Shown: positions 1 to 8,693, counted from the stretch's first letter. The stretch is DNA of 32,856 nucleotides from an uncultured Campylobacter sp. (GCF_938015785.1 NZ_CALLWC010000049.1:1-32856), one strand, 5' to 3'. The notes: generated by a model from the sequence alone, not told the origin. Numbers and translations: made by a program.

Positions 1-1
1 A

Positions 2-52
2 TATCAGAAACTGTTGAAACTGATAAGAGAAAATCCGCTTAAGTTTAATTGA
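2..52 (+). CDS. Possible C-terminal tail of an upstream gene (partial)
   Basis: The second forward frame is open from the window edge and reads YQKLLKLIRENPLKFN before a TGA at 50-52. This Lys/Leu-rich amphipathic end would suit the C-terminal helix of a polymorphic-toxin tip, and the next gene downstream looks like an orphan immunity gene, which is the usual order. Seventeen codons cannot prove coding: the first frame is also open for 13 codons. The toxin reading is inference from context only. Confidence 0.3.
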   Translation, partial: YQKLLKLIRENPLKFN

Positions 53-59
53 GCCATTT

Positions 60-65
60 TATAAT
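60..65 (+). promoter_or_regulatory. -10 box for the gene at 89
   Basis: TATAAT lies 23 bases before the ATG at 89 and is followed by the ribosome binding site AGGAAGG at about 80-86. It would let the downstream pair be transcribed independently of whatever lies to the left. No clear -35 box is seen, as is usual for Campylobacter sigma-70 promoters. Confidence 0.55.
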
Positions 66-88
66 TAAAATATTTGAGGAAGGAAGAT

Positions 89-616
89 ATGGCAATTCGG
101 CAATGTGAGTTTTTTATTCTGCCTAAAAGCGATACATATGATCTGCAATACGACCAGCAATATGGCAATATAAAGCTCTTTGAAGACGATAAATATTGGA
201 AAAAAGCAAAGATCAAAAAAGAGATATTTTCTGAAATTTCGTGCCTATTAAAGCCTGAAAAATCTTGGTCTAACGAAATAGATCAATACGGAAGCGAAAA
301 CGGCAACCGCCTAGAGGTATTTTTTGATACTAATAATATAATAGAGTCCGTTACGTTTCGTATCGATTTTAGATCCGAGTATGAAGCCGTATTAAGGGGC
401 ATAATATCATTGTGTGAGAAAAGCGGTTTTTGCATTATAGACGGCAATTTAAATAATTTAAAATTATCCTTTAATGCTATAAAAGAGGCAATCAACAAAT
501 CCAAAAACAAAGAATTTTTTACAGAACTTGTTAGAAATAGTATAATAGGCGATAAAAAAGAACCGCCTATCATAGAGGCCGTAGATGATTTCAAATTTAA
601 GGATGATTTTAAATGA
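89..616 (+). CDS. Orphan protein, possible immunity protein
   Basis: This encodes 175 residues that I do not recognise. The ATG at 89 is chosen over an in-frame TTG at 74 because AGGAAGG ends a few bases before it. The protein is soluble, charged and without signal peptide or membrane segment. It mixes aromatic-rich strands at the N-terminus (CEFFILPK) with a Lys/Glu-rich C-terminal third. Base composition is AT-richer than the core genes downstream. Its ATG-TGA overlap with the next gene (613-616) implies translational coupling. Small soluble orphans in coupled pairs on AT-rich patches are typical of immunity genes of polymorphic toxin systems. That role is inference, and no catalytic motif is visible. 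Confidence 0.75.
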   Translation: MAIRQCEFFILPKSDTYDLQYDQQYGNIKLFEDDKYWKKAKIKKEIFSEISCLLKPEKSWSNEIDQYGSENGNRLEVFFDTNNIIESVTFRIDFRSEYEAVLRGIISLCEKSGFCIIDGNLNNLKLSFNAIKEAINKSKNKEFFTELVRNSIIGDKKEPPIIEAVDDFKFKDDFK

Positions 617-1239
617 TTGTAAAATGTATAAAAGAAGATAGGCATGAGTATCTGGGATTAAACAGAACCTATTTTGTTCATGGTATCCAATATGAAGAGG
701 GACAGGTTTATTATTGCATATTACCGTTTTTAGATGATATAGATTACAATCGATTTAATAGCAAATATTTTCAAGTAATCGATGAGACGGTGCCTACAAA
801 TTGGAAATTTGGGATGCATAGGGGATTTTTTGGATGTTTTACCGCATCTTACGAAGAGCTCATAGCAGACGCGGATCATTATGGAAAGCTTATTGACGGA
901 GATCCGATAGAGGAGGAAATTTTTAGGAAGAGAAGAGCCGAGATGATCGATGACGTATACAATACCCATATCATCAAAGATTTTAACCGTTTCATATATG
1001 ATCTAAGCTCCAATCTATCGGTGCAAATGAATATTGCAAATAAAGTGCTGGATATAGAGATATCGGACGCAAACACTGAGGCCAAACATCGCAAAATGAA
1101 TATTTTAAAGGATGACGGATATAGCTGGTATTTGATAGAATCGGACGTAAGCACCTTTAAAGCCAACGCTACTAATGATTATTTAAGACCCGTATTAAAA
1201 TATCTTAAATTGTGGCTAGGCAGAAAGAATTTTAGATAA
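613..1239 (+). CDS. Orphan protein, possible immunity protein
   Basis: This 208-residue protein starts at an ATG that overlaps the stop of the preceding gene (ATGA), so the two are probably co-translated. I do not recognise the family. The N-terminal half is rich in Tyr, Phe and Asp (strand-like, for example YEEGQVYYCILPF around residues 27-39). The middle is a charged helical region (EEEIFRKRRAEMIDD) and the C-terminus is basic (KYLKLWLGRKNFR). There is no signal peptide and no membrane span. Position, size and composition match immunity-type cargo, but nothing here identifies a partner toxin. Confidence 0.75.
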   Translation: MIVKCIKEDRHEYLGLNRTYFVHGIQYEEGQVYYCILPFLDDIDYNRFNSKYFQVIDETVPTNWKFGMHRGFFGCFTASYEELIADADHYGKLIDGDPIEEEIFRKRRAEMIDDVYNTHIIKDFNRFIYDLSSNLSVQMNIANKVLDIEISDANTEAKHRKMNILKDDGYSWYLIESDVSTFKANATNDYLRPVLKYLKLWLGRKNFR

Positions 1240-1258
1240 CCGGGCAGAAAGGTTTAGT

Positions 1259-1495
1259 ATGGCAAGCGCGACCGATAAAGAAATTTTTATAAAAATTTTG
1301 AATGAAGATATTGATGTATGGCGCCCGGTAAAGGTTGCTCAAATCGCGCAATATATTTTTAAAATTACCGATACGACGAAATTTGAATCCGAACTGGATG
1401 AAATTTTAGAATTCAAATGCGGAGATATCGTTAAGTGTAAGGAAAAAGACGGCGATTTCTATGCTTTTGAGCTATTAGAAAAACGCGTTTTATAA
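1259..1495 (+). CDS. Small conserved-looking protein of the WRPV type
   Basis: A 78-residue protein beginning 19 bases after the previous stop, with GAAAGG at about 1247-1252 as ribosome binding site. The sequence has the layout of a small beta-rich family that I associate with Rhs, type VI and contact-dependent inhibition loci: an ILNEDIDVWRPV motif near residues 13-24, then EILEFKCGDIVKCKEKDG near 47-64. The family recall is from memory and has no assigned function. The gene is probably co-transcribed with the two genes upstream and closes the left accessory block. Confidence 0.7.
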   Translation: MASATDKEIFIKILNEDIDVWRPVKVAQIAQYIFKITDTTKFESELDEILEFKCGDIVKCKEKDGDFYAFELLEKRVL

Positions 1496-1541
1496 ATAAC
1501 GACGCGCTTATCATATGGCTTGATTTAATCCCATTTTTCGC

Positions 1542-1547
1542 TATAAT
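1542..1547 (+). promoter_or_regulatory. -10 box for the DUF3137 gene at 1578
   Basis: TATAAT (context GCTATAATGAG) lies 31 bases before the ATG at 1578, in the 82-base gap that separates the accessory block from the core genes. GGGGA at about 1568-1572 serves as ribosome binding site. Confidence 0.55.
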
Positions 1548-1577
1548 GAGCGTCAAATTTCACTCACGGGGATAGCG

Positions 1578-2492
1578 ATGAGCCTTGTTTCTTACGAATT
1601 AAAAAAGCAAAAACTAGATGGAGCGCGCAATGTGGCGCTTTGGAAGGCGCGTGGCGGCGTGGCGGTGGTGGTGCTGGCGCTGTTTATTGCTATGCGCAAG
1701 GATTTCGGAGATTTCTCGTTCCTGTTTTTATTAGTGTTGCTAGCTCTTGCTTATCCTGCTTACAAATACCTAGCTGTGCGCATTTCGCATAAATTTGAAG
1801 CGCTCAGCGAAGAGGCTTTTAAGAATGAATTTCTGCTTTGGATCGCAAAGGAGCTGCGTCTTACCTTTCAGCCTTTCGGCGCATTTTTACTCGATGAAAT
1901 TTATAAAAATCCGCTCCGTAAAGAGGCAAATCTATGCACTTGCAAGCACGCGATAGTGGGCAAGACACCCGAATTTGGCATAAAAATCGGCGACATCTGC
2001 CTAAGCCGCGATTTCGATAAAAACAGAGAAAATCGGGTATTTGAGCTGGATAAAATTCTGCATCTCAAAAAAAAGGATGATACTGCGATCTTCGACGGGC
2101 TTTTTGCAAAATTTGATTTTAGCGAGACTTTCGATAGTAAAATTTTAGTTGTGCCGCGCGGAGAGTTTATCTTCGGCGCATCAGATCTGAAGCTACTCAA
2201 AGACAGCCCACACCTAAGCGCGTCGTTTGACGTATATCTAAACAATCCCGCCGCCGCCGCATTTTTGCAAAACAAAAAAATTTTAGAAAATATGCAGACG
2301 ATTACCGTAAATTTATTTGGTAAAACCGAGCTTTATCTGGGCGAAAACAGCCTTGTAATCGGCGTTGAAAATAGCGAAATTTTCAAATCTGCGCCGAGCT
2401 CACAAAGCGCAAAACTGCTCGAAAGTCTAAACAAAATGATCGAGATCGCTAAAATTTTTGCTTATCTTAAAAAGCTCGGGCAGGTAGAGTAG
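1578..2492 (+). CDS. DUF3137-family membrane protein
   Basis: This encodes 304 residues. Two membrane helices lie at about residues 26-41 and 47-67 and are followed by a long cytosolic domain. The layout of a two-helix hairpin, a region ending in LFAKFDF.ETFDSKILVVP (about 197-217), and a C-terminal strand (GENSLVIGVE) matches DUF3137, a family of unknown function. A second member of the same architecture is encoded at 25468-26442. GC content rises to the core level here, so this gene marks the end of the AT-richer left block. It converges on nrdA, with a strong hairpin between them. Family assignment is by layout and motif memory. Confidence 0.8.
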   Translation: MSLVSYELKKQKLDGARNVALWKARGGVAVVVLALFIAMRKDFGDFSFLFLLVLLALAYPAYKYLAVRISHKFEALSEEAFKNEFLLWIAKELRLTFQPFGAFLLDEIYKNPLRKEANLCTCKHAIVGKTPEFGIKIGDICLSRDFDKNRENRVFELDKILHLKKKDDTAIFDGLFAKFDFSETFDSKILVVPRGEFIFGASDLKLLKDSPHLSASFDVYLNNPAAAAFLQNKKILENMQTITVNLFGKTELYLGENSLVIGVENSEIFKSAPSSQSAKLLESLNKMIEIAKIFAYLKKLGQVE

Positions 2493-2565
2493 TCTACGCC
2501 TAAATTTGAGCGAGCGCTATTGGGCAATTTTATTTTTGCAAATCCGATCATAATCGCTCATAATT

Positions 2566-2601
2566 TAAGTAATTCACACCTCGAGAGGGGCGAATTACTT
2601 A
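2566..2601 (+). terminator. Hairpin between convergent DUF3137 gene and nrdA
   Basis: A perfect 10-bp inverted repeat, TAAGTAATTC (2566-2575) and GAATTACTTA (2592-2601), encloses a second small stem CCTC/GAGG. The T-rich stretch on the plus side (AATAATTTT, 2605-2613) is short, so it is a plausible rather than classic terminator. Its position suits termination of the DUF3137 transcript and possibly of nrdA from the other side. Confidence 0.55.
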
Positions 2602-2720
2602 GTGAATAATTTTGCCTTTCCATTAGTATTAAACGCTTAAATTTTTACAAAATTCTATGGCGGCGCTTAAAAATTTCAAAATTTTTCAAATTTTATATTC
2701 AACCATAGCGCCGCCGTATC

Positions 2721-5093
2721 CTATTGACACCCCTCGCATTCGATCGAGCGGTCCGCGACGTTGTTTAGCTTCTCGCTATCGGGGCTTTCGGAGCGTAGAT
2801 AGTAGGTCGATTTTAGCCCCAGCTGCCACGCGAGCGTGTAAATTTCGCTCAGATAGCCGCCGCTAGCTTTGTCTAGGCTCATGAAAATATTTAGGCTCTG
2901 GCCTTGATCGATCCATTTTTGGCGGATGGCGCCCGCCTTTACGAGTAGGCGCTGATCGAGCTCGTATGCAGGTACGTACGCCTGCCACGTTTTCGGGCTT
3001 AAATTCGGTACGACGACCGGGATCATGCCGCTTAGATTGTGCTCGAACCACTTGCGCTTATACACCGGCTCGATCGTCTGCGTGGTGCCTACGAGTATGC
3101 TGATACTCGATGTCGGCGCGATCGCCATCAGGTAGCCGTTTCGCATGCCGTCGCGCTTTACTTTCTCGCGCAGTCCGTCCCAGTCGCAGCTGCTCTGCTC
3201 AAAAAGCCCACCGCGCTTAACGAGCGCCTTGGCGTTTTCGTTCGCTAAATCGATCGGGAAAATTCCTTCACTCCACTTCGAGCCCGCGAAATCAGGGTAC
3301 CTTCCCTTTTCTACGGCTAAATTTGAGCTTGCTTTGATCGCGTTAAAGCTCACGTTTTCCATTATCCTATCGATCAGCTCAAAGTGCTCGTAGCTACCCC
3401 ACTTCACGCCGCGCTCGGCAAGCATCTGCGCCTCGCCCATCACGCCGAGCCCTATCGCGCGGGTTTTTAGATTGGTGTGTTTGACCTTGGCGTGCGGATA
3501 AAAATTTAGATCGATGACGTTATCTAGCATCCGCACGGCGATCGGCATCACGCGAGCTATCTCCTCGCGGCTATTGATTTTGCTTAAATTTACGCTTGCG
3601 AGGTTACAAACTGCCGTCGCGCCCTCGCTGCAGCCCTTTTCTACGATAAAAATTTCTCTGCCGCCGAGCGTGTCTAACGCGGTGATCTTTTTCGCCTTTT
3701 TTACGATGCCCGCGTCGGTCGCCACATCTTCGTTTTCCTCAAACAGCCTCTCGCTGCCGTCAGCAAAAACGACTTTGATTTTGTAGTGGTTCGGCGCCGT
3801 GTTTTGAAAGATCTCCGTGCATAAATTTGAGCTCCTGATTAAGCCTTGATGCGCGTTTGGATTGATTCGGTTGGCGTTGTCTTTGAAGCATAAAAAGGGC
3901 ATGCCTGTCTCAAAATAGCTCGTTAAAATTTTCTTCCAAAGCTCCTTTGCCAGGATGGTGGATTTTGAAATTTTATCATCGGCCTCGTATTGCTCGTAGC
4001 GCGCCTGAAATTCCGCGCCATATAGATCGCTCAGATCGCTTACTTCGGCGGGATCAAAGAGCGTCCACTTGCCGCCGCTTTGAAGCCTTTTCATAAACAG
4101 ATCGTTTATCCACAGCGCGGGGAAAATTTCATGCGCGCGGCGCCTCTCCTCGCCCGAGTTTTTGCGCAGATCGAGGAAGTCGCTCACGTCCATATGCCAC
4201 GGCTCGATATACACGGCGATAGCGCCTTTGCGCGTGCCCAGCTGATCGACGGCGACTGCGATGTCGTTTGTGATCTTTAAAAACGGGATGATACCGCCCG
4301 CGGCGTTTTTATGCCCGTCGATGCTGCCGCCCATCGCGCGCACCTTGCACCAGTCCCAGCCGATACCGCCGCCGAATTTGCTCAGAAGCGCCATCTCCTT
4401 GTAGCTATCAAAAATCCCCTCGATATTATCGGGCGTGGAGCCCACGTAGCAGCTGCTTAGCTGATGTCGCGTCGTGCGAGCGTTTGAGAGCGTAGGGGTC
4501 GCGAGCATGACTTCAAATTTAGATATGAGATCGTAAAATTTCTTCGCCCAGCTCTGGCAGTCAAGCTCGTTTTGCGCGAGGAACATTGCGATCGCCATAA
4601 ACATCTGCTGCGGAAGCTCGATCGGCGCGCCGCTTTTATCCTTGATGAGGTAGCGATCGTAAAGCGTTTTAATGCCAAGATAGTTAAACTGCAAATCGCG
4701 CTGCGGCTGCAGATAGGAATTTAGATCCTCTAGATCGTATTTTTCCTTTAAGCCGAGCATTATGCGGCCCGCCGCCTCGCCGCGAGCGAAGTAATCTTTT
4801 AGGCTGTTGTAACCGCTAAAGCCCGTTACCTTGTGATACAGATCGTATAAAAATAATCGCGCGGCGACGAAGGTCCAGTTCGGGCGATCTACGTCGATCT
4901 TTTCGACCGCGGTTTTGATGAGGGTTTGCTGAATCTCCTCCGTGGTGATCATATCGCGAAACTGGATCTTTGCGTCCACCTCAAGCTCGCTAAGGCTTAC
5001 ATTTTCCAGCCCCTCTACCGCCTCGCTCGTGTATTTTTTGATCTTGCTTACGTCAAGTTCCTCGGTTCTGCCGTTGCGTTTGATTACTTTCAT
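2721..5093 (-). CDS. nrdA: Ribonucleoside-diphosphate reductase alpha subunit (class Ia)
   Basis: This is the 790-residue large subunit that reduces ribonucleoside diphosphates to deoxy forms, working with the NrdB radical subunit, which is not in this window. An ATP-cone lies at residues 1-90. The active-site cysteines are visible: C215 (HQLSSCYVG), C425 in NLCTEI with N423 and E427, and C496 (AVCNLAS). The Tyr pair of the radical path is at 764-765 (STYYLRS), and the C-terminal redox pair is CEGC at 786-789. The phosphate-site motif PTSSISILVGTTQ is intact. E. coli has 23 residues between the second and third cysteines and this protein has 71, so about 48 residues are inserted. AAGGAACG precedes the ATG at 5093. 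Confidence 0.97.
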   Translation of the reverse strand: MKVIKRNGRTEELDVSKIKKYTSEAVEGLENVSLSELEVDAKIQFRDMITTEEIQQTLIKTAVEKIDVDRPNWTFVAARLFLYDLYHKVTGFSGYNSLKDYFARGEAAGRIMLGLKEKYDLEDLNSYLQPQRDLQFNYLGIKTLYDRYLIKDKSGAPIELPQQMFMAIAMFLAQNELDCQSWAKKFYDLISKFEVMLATPTLSNARTTRHQLSSCYVGSTPDNIEGIFDSYKEMALLSKFGGGIGWDWCKVRAMGGSIDGHKNAAGGIIPFLKITNDIAVAVDQLGTRKGAIAVYIEPWHMDVSDFLDLRKNSGEERRRAHEIFPALWINDLFMKRLQSGGKWTLFDPAEVSDLSDLYGAEFQARYEQYEADDKISKSTILAKELWKKILTSYFETGMPFLCFKDNANRINPNAHQGLIRSSNLCTEIFQNTAPNHYKIKVVFADGSERLFEENEDVATDAGIVKKAKKITALDTLGGREIFIVEKGCSEGATAVCNLASVNLSKINSREEIARVMPIAVRMLDNVIDLNFYPHAKVKHTNLKTRAIGLGVMGEAQMLAERGVKWGSYEHFELIDRIMENVSFNAIKASSNLAVEKGRYPDFAGSKWSEGIFPIDLANENAKALVKRGGLFEQSSCDWDGLREKVKRDGMRNGYLMAIAPTSSISILVGTTQTIEPVYKRKWFEHNLSGMIPVVVPNLSPKTWQAYVPAYELDQRLLVKAGAIRQKWIDQGQSLNIFMSLDKASGGYLSEIYTLAWQLGLKSTYYLRSESPDSEKLNNVADRSIECEGCQ

Positions 5094-5108
5094 ATCGTTC
5101 CTTGAAAT

Positions 5109-5186
5109 TTAAAAATGCAAATTTAGCGTTAGTTTCCCAATATAAAATACGTCGTCAAAAGAGGCGGCGTAATAAATGCCGCTCAT
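5109..5186 (-). CDS. Possible 25-codon leader ORF upstream of nrdA
   Basis: An ATG at 5186 opens 25 codons (MSGIYYAASFDDVFYIGKL at the start) and stops at 5111-5109, 15 bases before the nrdA ATG. It lies inside the untranslated leader predicted from the -10 box at 5237-5232. Its ribosome binding site is weak (GACGG). It could be a coupling or attenuation ORF or chance. I cannot separate these from one sequence. Confidence 0.25.
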   Translation of the reverse strand: MSGIYYAASFDDVFYIGKLTLNLHF

Positions 5187-5231
5187 AATGCCGTCTTTTA
5201 AATTTACGCTAGCTGCGCTGCAAAAGCGCGC

Positions 5232-5237
5232 ATTATA
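5232..5237 (-). promoter_or_regulatory. -10 box for nrdA
   Basis: On the minus strand the sequence reads GGCTATAATGCG, a consensus TATAAT about 140 bases before the nrdA start. Transcription from it would give a leader of roughly 130 bases. No convincing -35 box is seen. Confidence 0.5.
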
Positions 5238-5421
5238 GCCAAAATTGCTTAAGCCTATCTGTCATTGCAAATATGAGATTTTGGCTTGTAAGTTTTAAAA
5301 TTTAACGAAGCGGGCGGCAATGATGCGGTAAAATTCGAGCGGAATTTTATGGCGTCGCTGCGGAATTTTGCAGATAAAAATTTGCGCGGAGTCTCACGAA
5401 ATTTTGCGCCGAAAAAGCAGG

Positions 5422-5465
5422 AAAACAAAAATCTTTGCGGGCAGGCTTAAAATCCGCCCGCAAAG
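5422..5465 (-). terminator. Intrinsic terminator after the DUF945-type gene
   Basis: The arms CTTTGCGGGC (5433-5442) and GCCCGCAAAG (5456-5465) form a 10-bp stem with a short loop. Read on the minus strand it is followed by ATTTTTGTTTT (5432-5422). It starts 10 bases beyond the stop of the minus-strand gene ending at 5475, so it should end that transcript before nrdA. The rest of 5094-5432, apart from the nrdA leader, shows no gene. Confidence 0.8.
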
Positions 5466-5474
5466 CTTAAAAAT

Positions 5475-6923
5475 TTAATTGTGCGGTAGCGGGATAGGCT
5501 TTCCGTTTAAGATCATAGAGTTGCTTGCCTTATCGAAGCTAAACTCCATCTTAACTCCATCCCCATCAGGCTTAAGAAACTGCGAGCCGTAAACTTCCGC
5601 CATCGGCGCAAAATCGCGCAAGCTGTCATAAGGCGATAAGAAGTCCGTAATGGTCGTATTTATCGTAGCTTTACCGTCTAAGCTCATGCGCTTAAAAAGC
5701 TGCGTCTCGTCGATGTAGCCGCCTAATAGCGCGCTTGCGTTAAAAGCAAATTTCTTGCCGAGGCTATTTTCAAACGAAAAATCATTCACGTTGATTTTCA
5801 TATCATCTTTTAGCAGCTTCATAAAAAGCTCTTTATTTTCCGCTAATTTTTCGCCTTCTTGCGGATTTGAGATAATAGACAGATATTTTTCGAAAAGTGC
5901 GGCGCTAAAGCTGGTATCGACGCCCAAATGGATGTTTCGCACTAGCACGTCAGCGATTTTTAGGCTTTGGGCTTTATCGCTTTCGTTGAAATTTAAAATT
6001 CCATCTTTTACGCGGTAGCTACCTTCTGTGCTCATATCCGTAACTACGACGAAGCGCTGTTTATCTACAGTTACGACGAGCTCTTTTGTGCTGCCTGCAA
6101 AATCTATGTCATTCAAAAAGAGCTTAGTTATATTATCGTCTAGATCTTGGATGCCATTTTTAAAGTTTGCCTCATAGATAAGATCCTTTATATCAAGACC
6201 CGAATCCTTGCCGTCGTCTATAAAAATTTCACCGATTTTAAAGCCCAAGGCTTTTATCGTTTTTCCGCTCATATCGCTCGTGCCGTTTAGGCTAAGGCCT
6301 GCAAGACGTCCTATTCCGCCATCTTCGAGCACATTTATATCGGCTAGCTTTGCGCTAAATTTAACCTCTGTAGGTCCGTAGTTTAGATGCGTGCTAAGCG
6401 GCGCGTCAGTCTTAAACAGCTTCTTGCAAGGCTCCGCGTAATATGGAGTCTTAATCGTTAAAATTCCGTCGCTCTCAAATCCATCCGCAGCGTTTTTTAC
6501 GCTATGCTTGATAGTGTAGTCGTAGCGAAAAGCAAAATCCTCCGGGAAAATTTTAGCAGGATCTGGCTCGTCCGTATCGTTGCTATCTTGCGCGCCTGCT
6601 TTTTCCTTTAGCTTGCTAAAGCCTTCAGCAAGGCTTTTTTGTAGTTTCTCTTTTTTTACTACGCCTTCGATAAAGCCGCTTGAGTTGCTATCTCCGGGAT
6701 AAAATTTAGCGCTCTTAGTCTCGAAAATTTCGTTTCTAGCGATAAATTCCGCAATCTGCTGCTCAATCGCCGCGCTGGCACTTTTGCCGACCGCACCGTC
6801 AACCGTTTTGGTTATGCTATCGTTTACACTTTTAGCTACTCCCGTTTTGGCGTCCTTCGTCGCTACAAAAACGCCCGCTATAAGCGCTACGATGAGCACT
6901 AAAGCCGCGATGATCTTTTTCAT
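5475..6923 (-). CDS. DUF945 (YdgA-like) family protein with N-terminal membrane anchor
   Basis: This is about 482 residues from the ATG at 6923. I chose that ATG over the adjacent ATG at 6926 and a further start at 6989 because AGGAG lies five bases before it. The N-terminus MKKIIAALVLIVALIAGVF is an uncleaved signal anchor. The remaining roughly 460 residues are periplasmic and strand-rich, with repeated segments of the form 'isgltlngt/dg..lkdltyeanf', as in the DUF945/YdgA family of inner-membrane-anchored proteins of unknown function. The C-terminus carries FDKASNSMILNGKPIPLP, a typical closing strand. It is a single-gene transcription unit, divergent from pyrG and ended by the hairpin at 5433-5465. 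Confidence 0.8.
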   Translation of the reverse strand: MKKIIAALVLIVALIAGVFVATKDAKTGVAKSVNDSITKTVDGAVGKSASAAIEQQIAEFIARNEIFETKSAKFYPGDSNSSGFIEGVVKKEKLQKSLAEGFSKLKEKAGAQDSNDTDEPDPAKIFPEDFAFRYDYTIKHSVKNAADGFESDGILTIKTPYYAEPCKKLFKTDAPLSTHLNYGPTEVKFSAKLADINVLEDGGIGRLAGLSLNGTSDMSGKTIKALGFKIGEIFIDDGKDSGLDIKDLIYEANFKNGIQDLDDNITKLFLNDIDFAGSTKELVVTVDKQRFVVVTDMSTEGSYRVKDGILNFNESDKAQSLKIADVLVRNIHLGVDTSFSAALFEKYLSIISNPQEGEKLAENKELFMKLLKDDMKINVNDFSFENSLGKKFAFNASALLGGYIDETQLFKRMSLDGKATINTTITDFLSPYDSLRDFAPMAEVYGSQFLKPDGDGVKMEFSFDKASNSMILNGKPIPLPHN

Positions 6924-7023
6924 CATCTCTCCTTTAAATTTAAAATTTATTTGGGTGCGTATTTTGCCGTAAATTTCTAAAATTTTCAAATTCTAGCTTA
7001 GTGTGCTTTAACCTAAAAGAAGT

Positions 7024-7029
7024 TATAAT
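7024..7029 (+). promoter_or_regulatory. -10 box for pyrG-recJ
   Basis: TATAAT (context AAGTTATAATCGCG) lies 33 bases before the pyrG ATG, and AGGAAAA at about 7052-7058 is the ribosome binding site. The intergenic gap to the divergent DUF945-type gene is about 140 bases. Confidence 0.6.
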
Positions 7030-7061
7030 CGCGACATTAATATCAAAATTTAGGAAAACTT

Positions 7062-8693
7062 ATGGCAAAACAAACGAAATATATTTTCGTCACCGGCGGA
7101 GTGCTGAGCTCGCTGGGTAAGGGCATTGCGGCGGCGTCGATCGCGACGCTTTTAAAGCACGCTGGGCTTAAAGTACGCATATTAAAGGCGGATCCTTATA
7201 TCAACGTCGATCCCGGCACCATGAGCCCGCTGGAGCACGGAGAGGTTTTCGTCACCGACGACGGCGCGGAGACCGACCTGGATCTTGGGCATTATGAGCG
7301 GTTCTTGGATGAAAATTTAAGCCAAGACAACAACTTCACCACGGGCAAAGTTTACAGCTCCGTCATCGAAAAGGAGCGCAGGGGCGATTATCTGGGCAAG
7401 ACGATCCAGGTGATCCCTCACATCGTAGGCGAGATCGTGCGCCGCATAAAAAAGGCGGGCGAGGGTAACGACGTGCTGATCGTCGAGATCGGAGGCACCG
7501 TGGGCGACATCGAGGGACTGCCCTTTTTAGAGGCGATCCGCGCAATGAGAGTGGAGCTTGGTAGGGTGAATACGATGAATATCCACCTCACGCTCGTGCC
7601 TTTCATCAAGGTCGCGGGCGAGCTCAAAACTAAGCCCACGCAGCACAGCGTAGGTGAGCTGCGCCGTATCGGTATTAGCCCCGATATGATAATCTGCCGC
7701 TCCGAAATGCCGCTAAATCGCGCGCTAAAAGATAAGATCGCGCTAAGCTGCGGCGTGGATAAAAACTGCGTCATTGAAAGCCCCGATAGCGCGAGCATCT
7801 ATCAGATTCCGCTTGCGTTTTTGAAACAGGATATTTTAACGCCGATCGCGGAGACTTTAAGCTTAAATAAGCTCGAAGTCGATATGAGCAACTGGGACAG
7901 CCTCGTTAAGCGCGTCATCGTGCCTACGAACGAAACCACGATCGCCTTTGTGGGCAAATATATCGATCTGAAAGAAAGCTACAAATCCCTCACCGAGGGG
8001 ATCATCCACGCGGGCGCTACGCTTGATACGCGGATAAACTTAAAGTGGGTAGATAGTGAAAAAATCGAAGCAAGCAATGTGGATGAAATTTTCCGCGACG
8101 TAAACGGAATTTTGGTCGCGGGCGGCTTCGGCTCGCGCGGGGTGGAGGGTAAAATTTTAGCCATAAACTACGCGCGGGTGCATAAGGTGCCGTTTTTGGG
8201 TATCTGCTTGGGGATGCAGCTTGCGATGGTGGAGTTTGCGCGCAACGTCTTAAAATTAAAGAACGCCAACTCTGCGGAATTTGACCCGCAGACCGAAGAT
8301 CCGGTGATCTATCTGATCGACAGCTTCATCGACGCAAGCGGCAAAAAGCAGATCCGTACGCACAAATCCCCTATGGGCGGCACTATGCGGCTGGGCGGCT
8401 ATGACTGCGACGTCAAAAAAGGCTCGCTTTTGGGTAAAATTTACGGCGAGCAAAAAACCATCCGCGAGCGTCACCGCCACCGCTACGAAGCCAATCCGAA
8501 GTACCGCGCCGAGTTTGAAAAGCACGGGCTTATCGTCTGCGGCGAGAGCGACGGGCTTATCGAAGCGGTCGAGCTAAACAACCATCCGTTTTTTCTGGGC
8601 GTGCAGTTTCACCCGGAATTTACCAGCCGTCTAGTGCGCCCAAATCCTGCTATTTTGGGCTTTATCGAAGCATCTATAAAAAATGCTAGGTAA
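7062..8693 (+). CDS. pyrG: CTP synthase
   Basis: This 543-residue cytosolic enzyme makes CTP from UTP, ATP and glutamine. The synthetase domain opens with FVTGGVLSSLGKGIAAASI (residues 9-27), the ATP-binding loop, followed by the conserved LDLGHYERFLD and IEIGGTVGDIE motifs. The glutamine amidotransferase domain occupies the C-terminal half: GGFGSRG oxyanion region, PFLGICLGMQ with the nucleophile cysteine near residue 377, and GVQFHPEF with the catalytic His-Glu pair near the end. Length matches the family (about 540-550). The last 11 bases overlap the start of recJ, so the two are co-transcribed and probably translationally coupled. Confidence 0.98.
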   Translation: MAKQTKYIFVTGGVLSSLGKGIAAASIATLLKHAGLKVRILKADPYINVDPGTMSPLEHGEVFVTDDGAETDLDLGHYERFLDENLSQDNNFTTGKVYSSVIEKERRGDYLGKTIQVIPHIVGEIVRRIKKAGEGNDVLIVEIGGTVGDIEGLPFLEAIRAMRVELGRVNTMNIHLTLVPFIKVAGELKTKPTQHSVGELRRIGISPDMIICRSEMPLNRALKDKIALSCGVDKNCVIESPDSASIYQIPLAFLKQDILTPIAETLSLNKLEVDMSNWDSLVKRVIVPTNETTIAFVGKYIDLKESYKSLTEGIIHAGATLDTRINLKWVDSEKIEASNVDEIFRDVNGILVAGGFGSRGVEGKILAINYARVHKVPFLGICLGMQLAMVEFARNVLKLKNANSAEFDPQTEDPVIYLIDSFIDASGKKQIRTHKSPMGGTMRLGGYDCDVKKGSLLGKIYGEQKTIRERHRHRYEANPKYRAEFEKHGLIVCGESDGLIEAVELNNHPFFLGVQFHPEFTSRLVRPNPAILGFIEASIKNAR

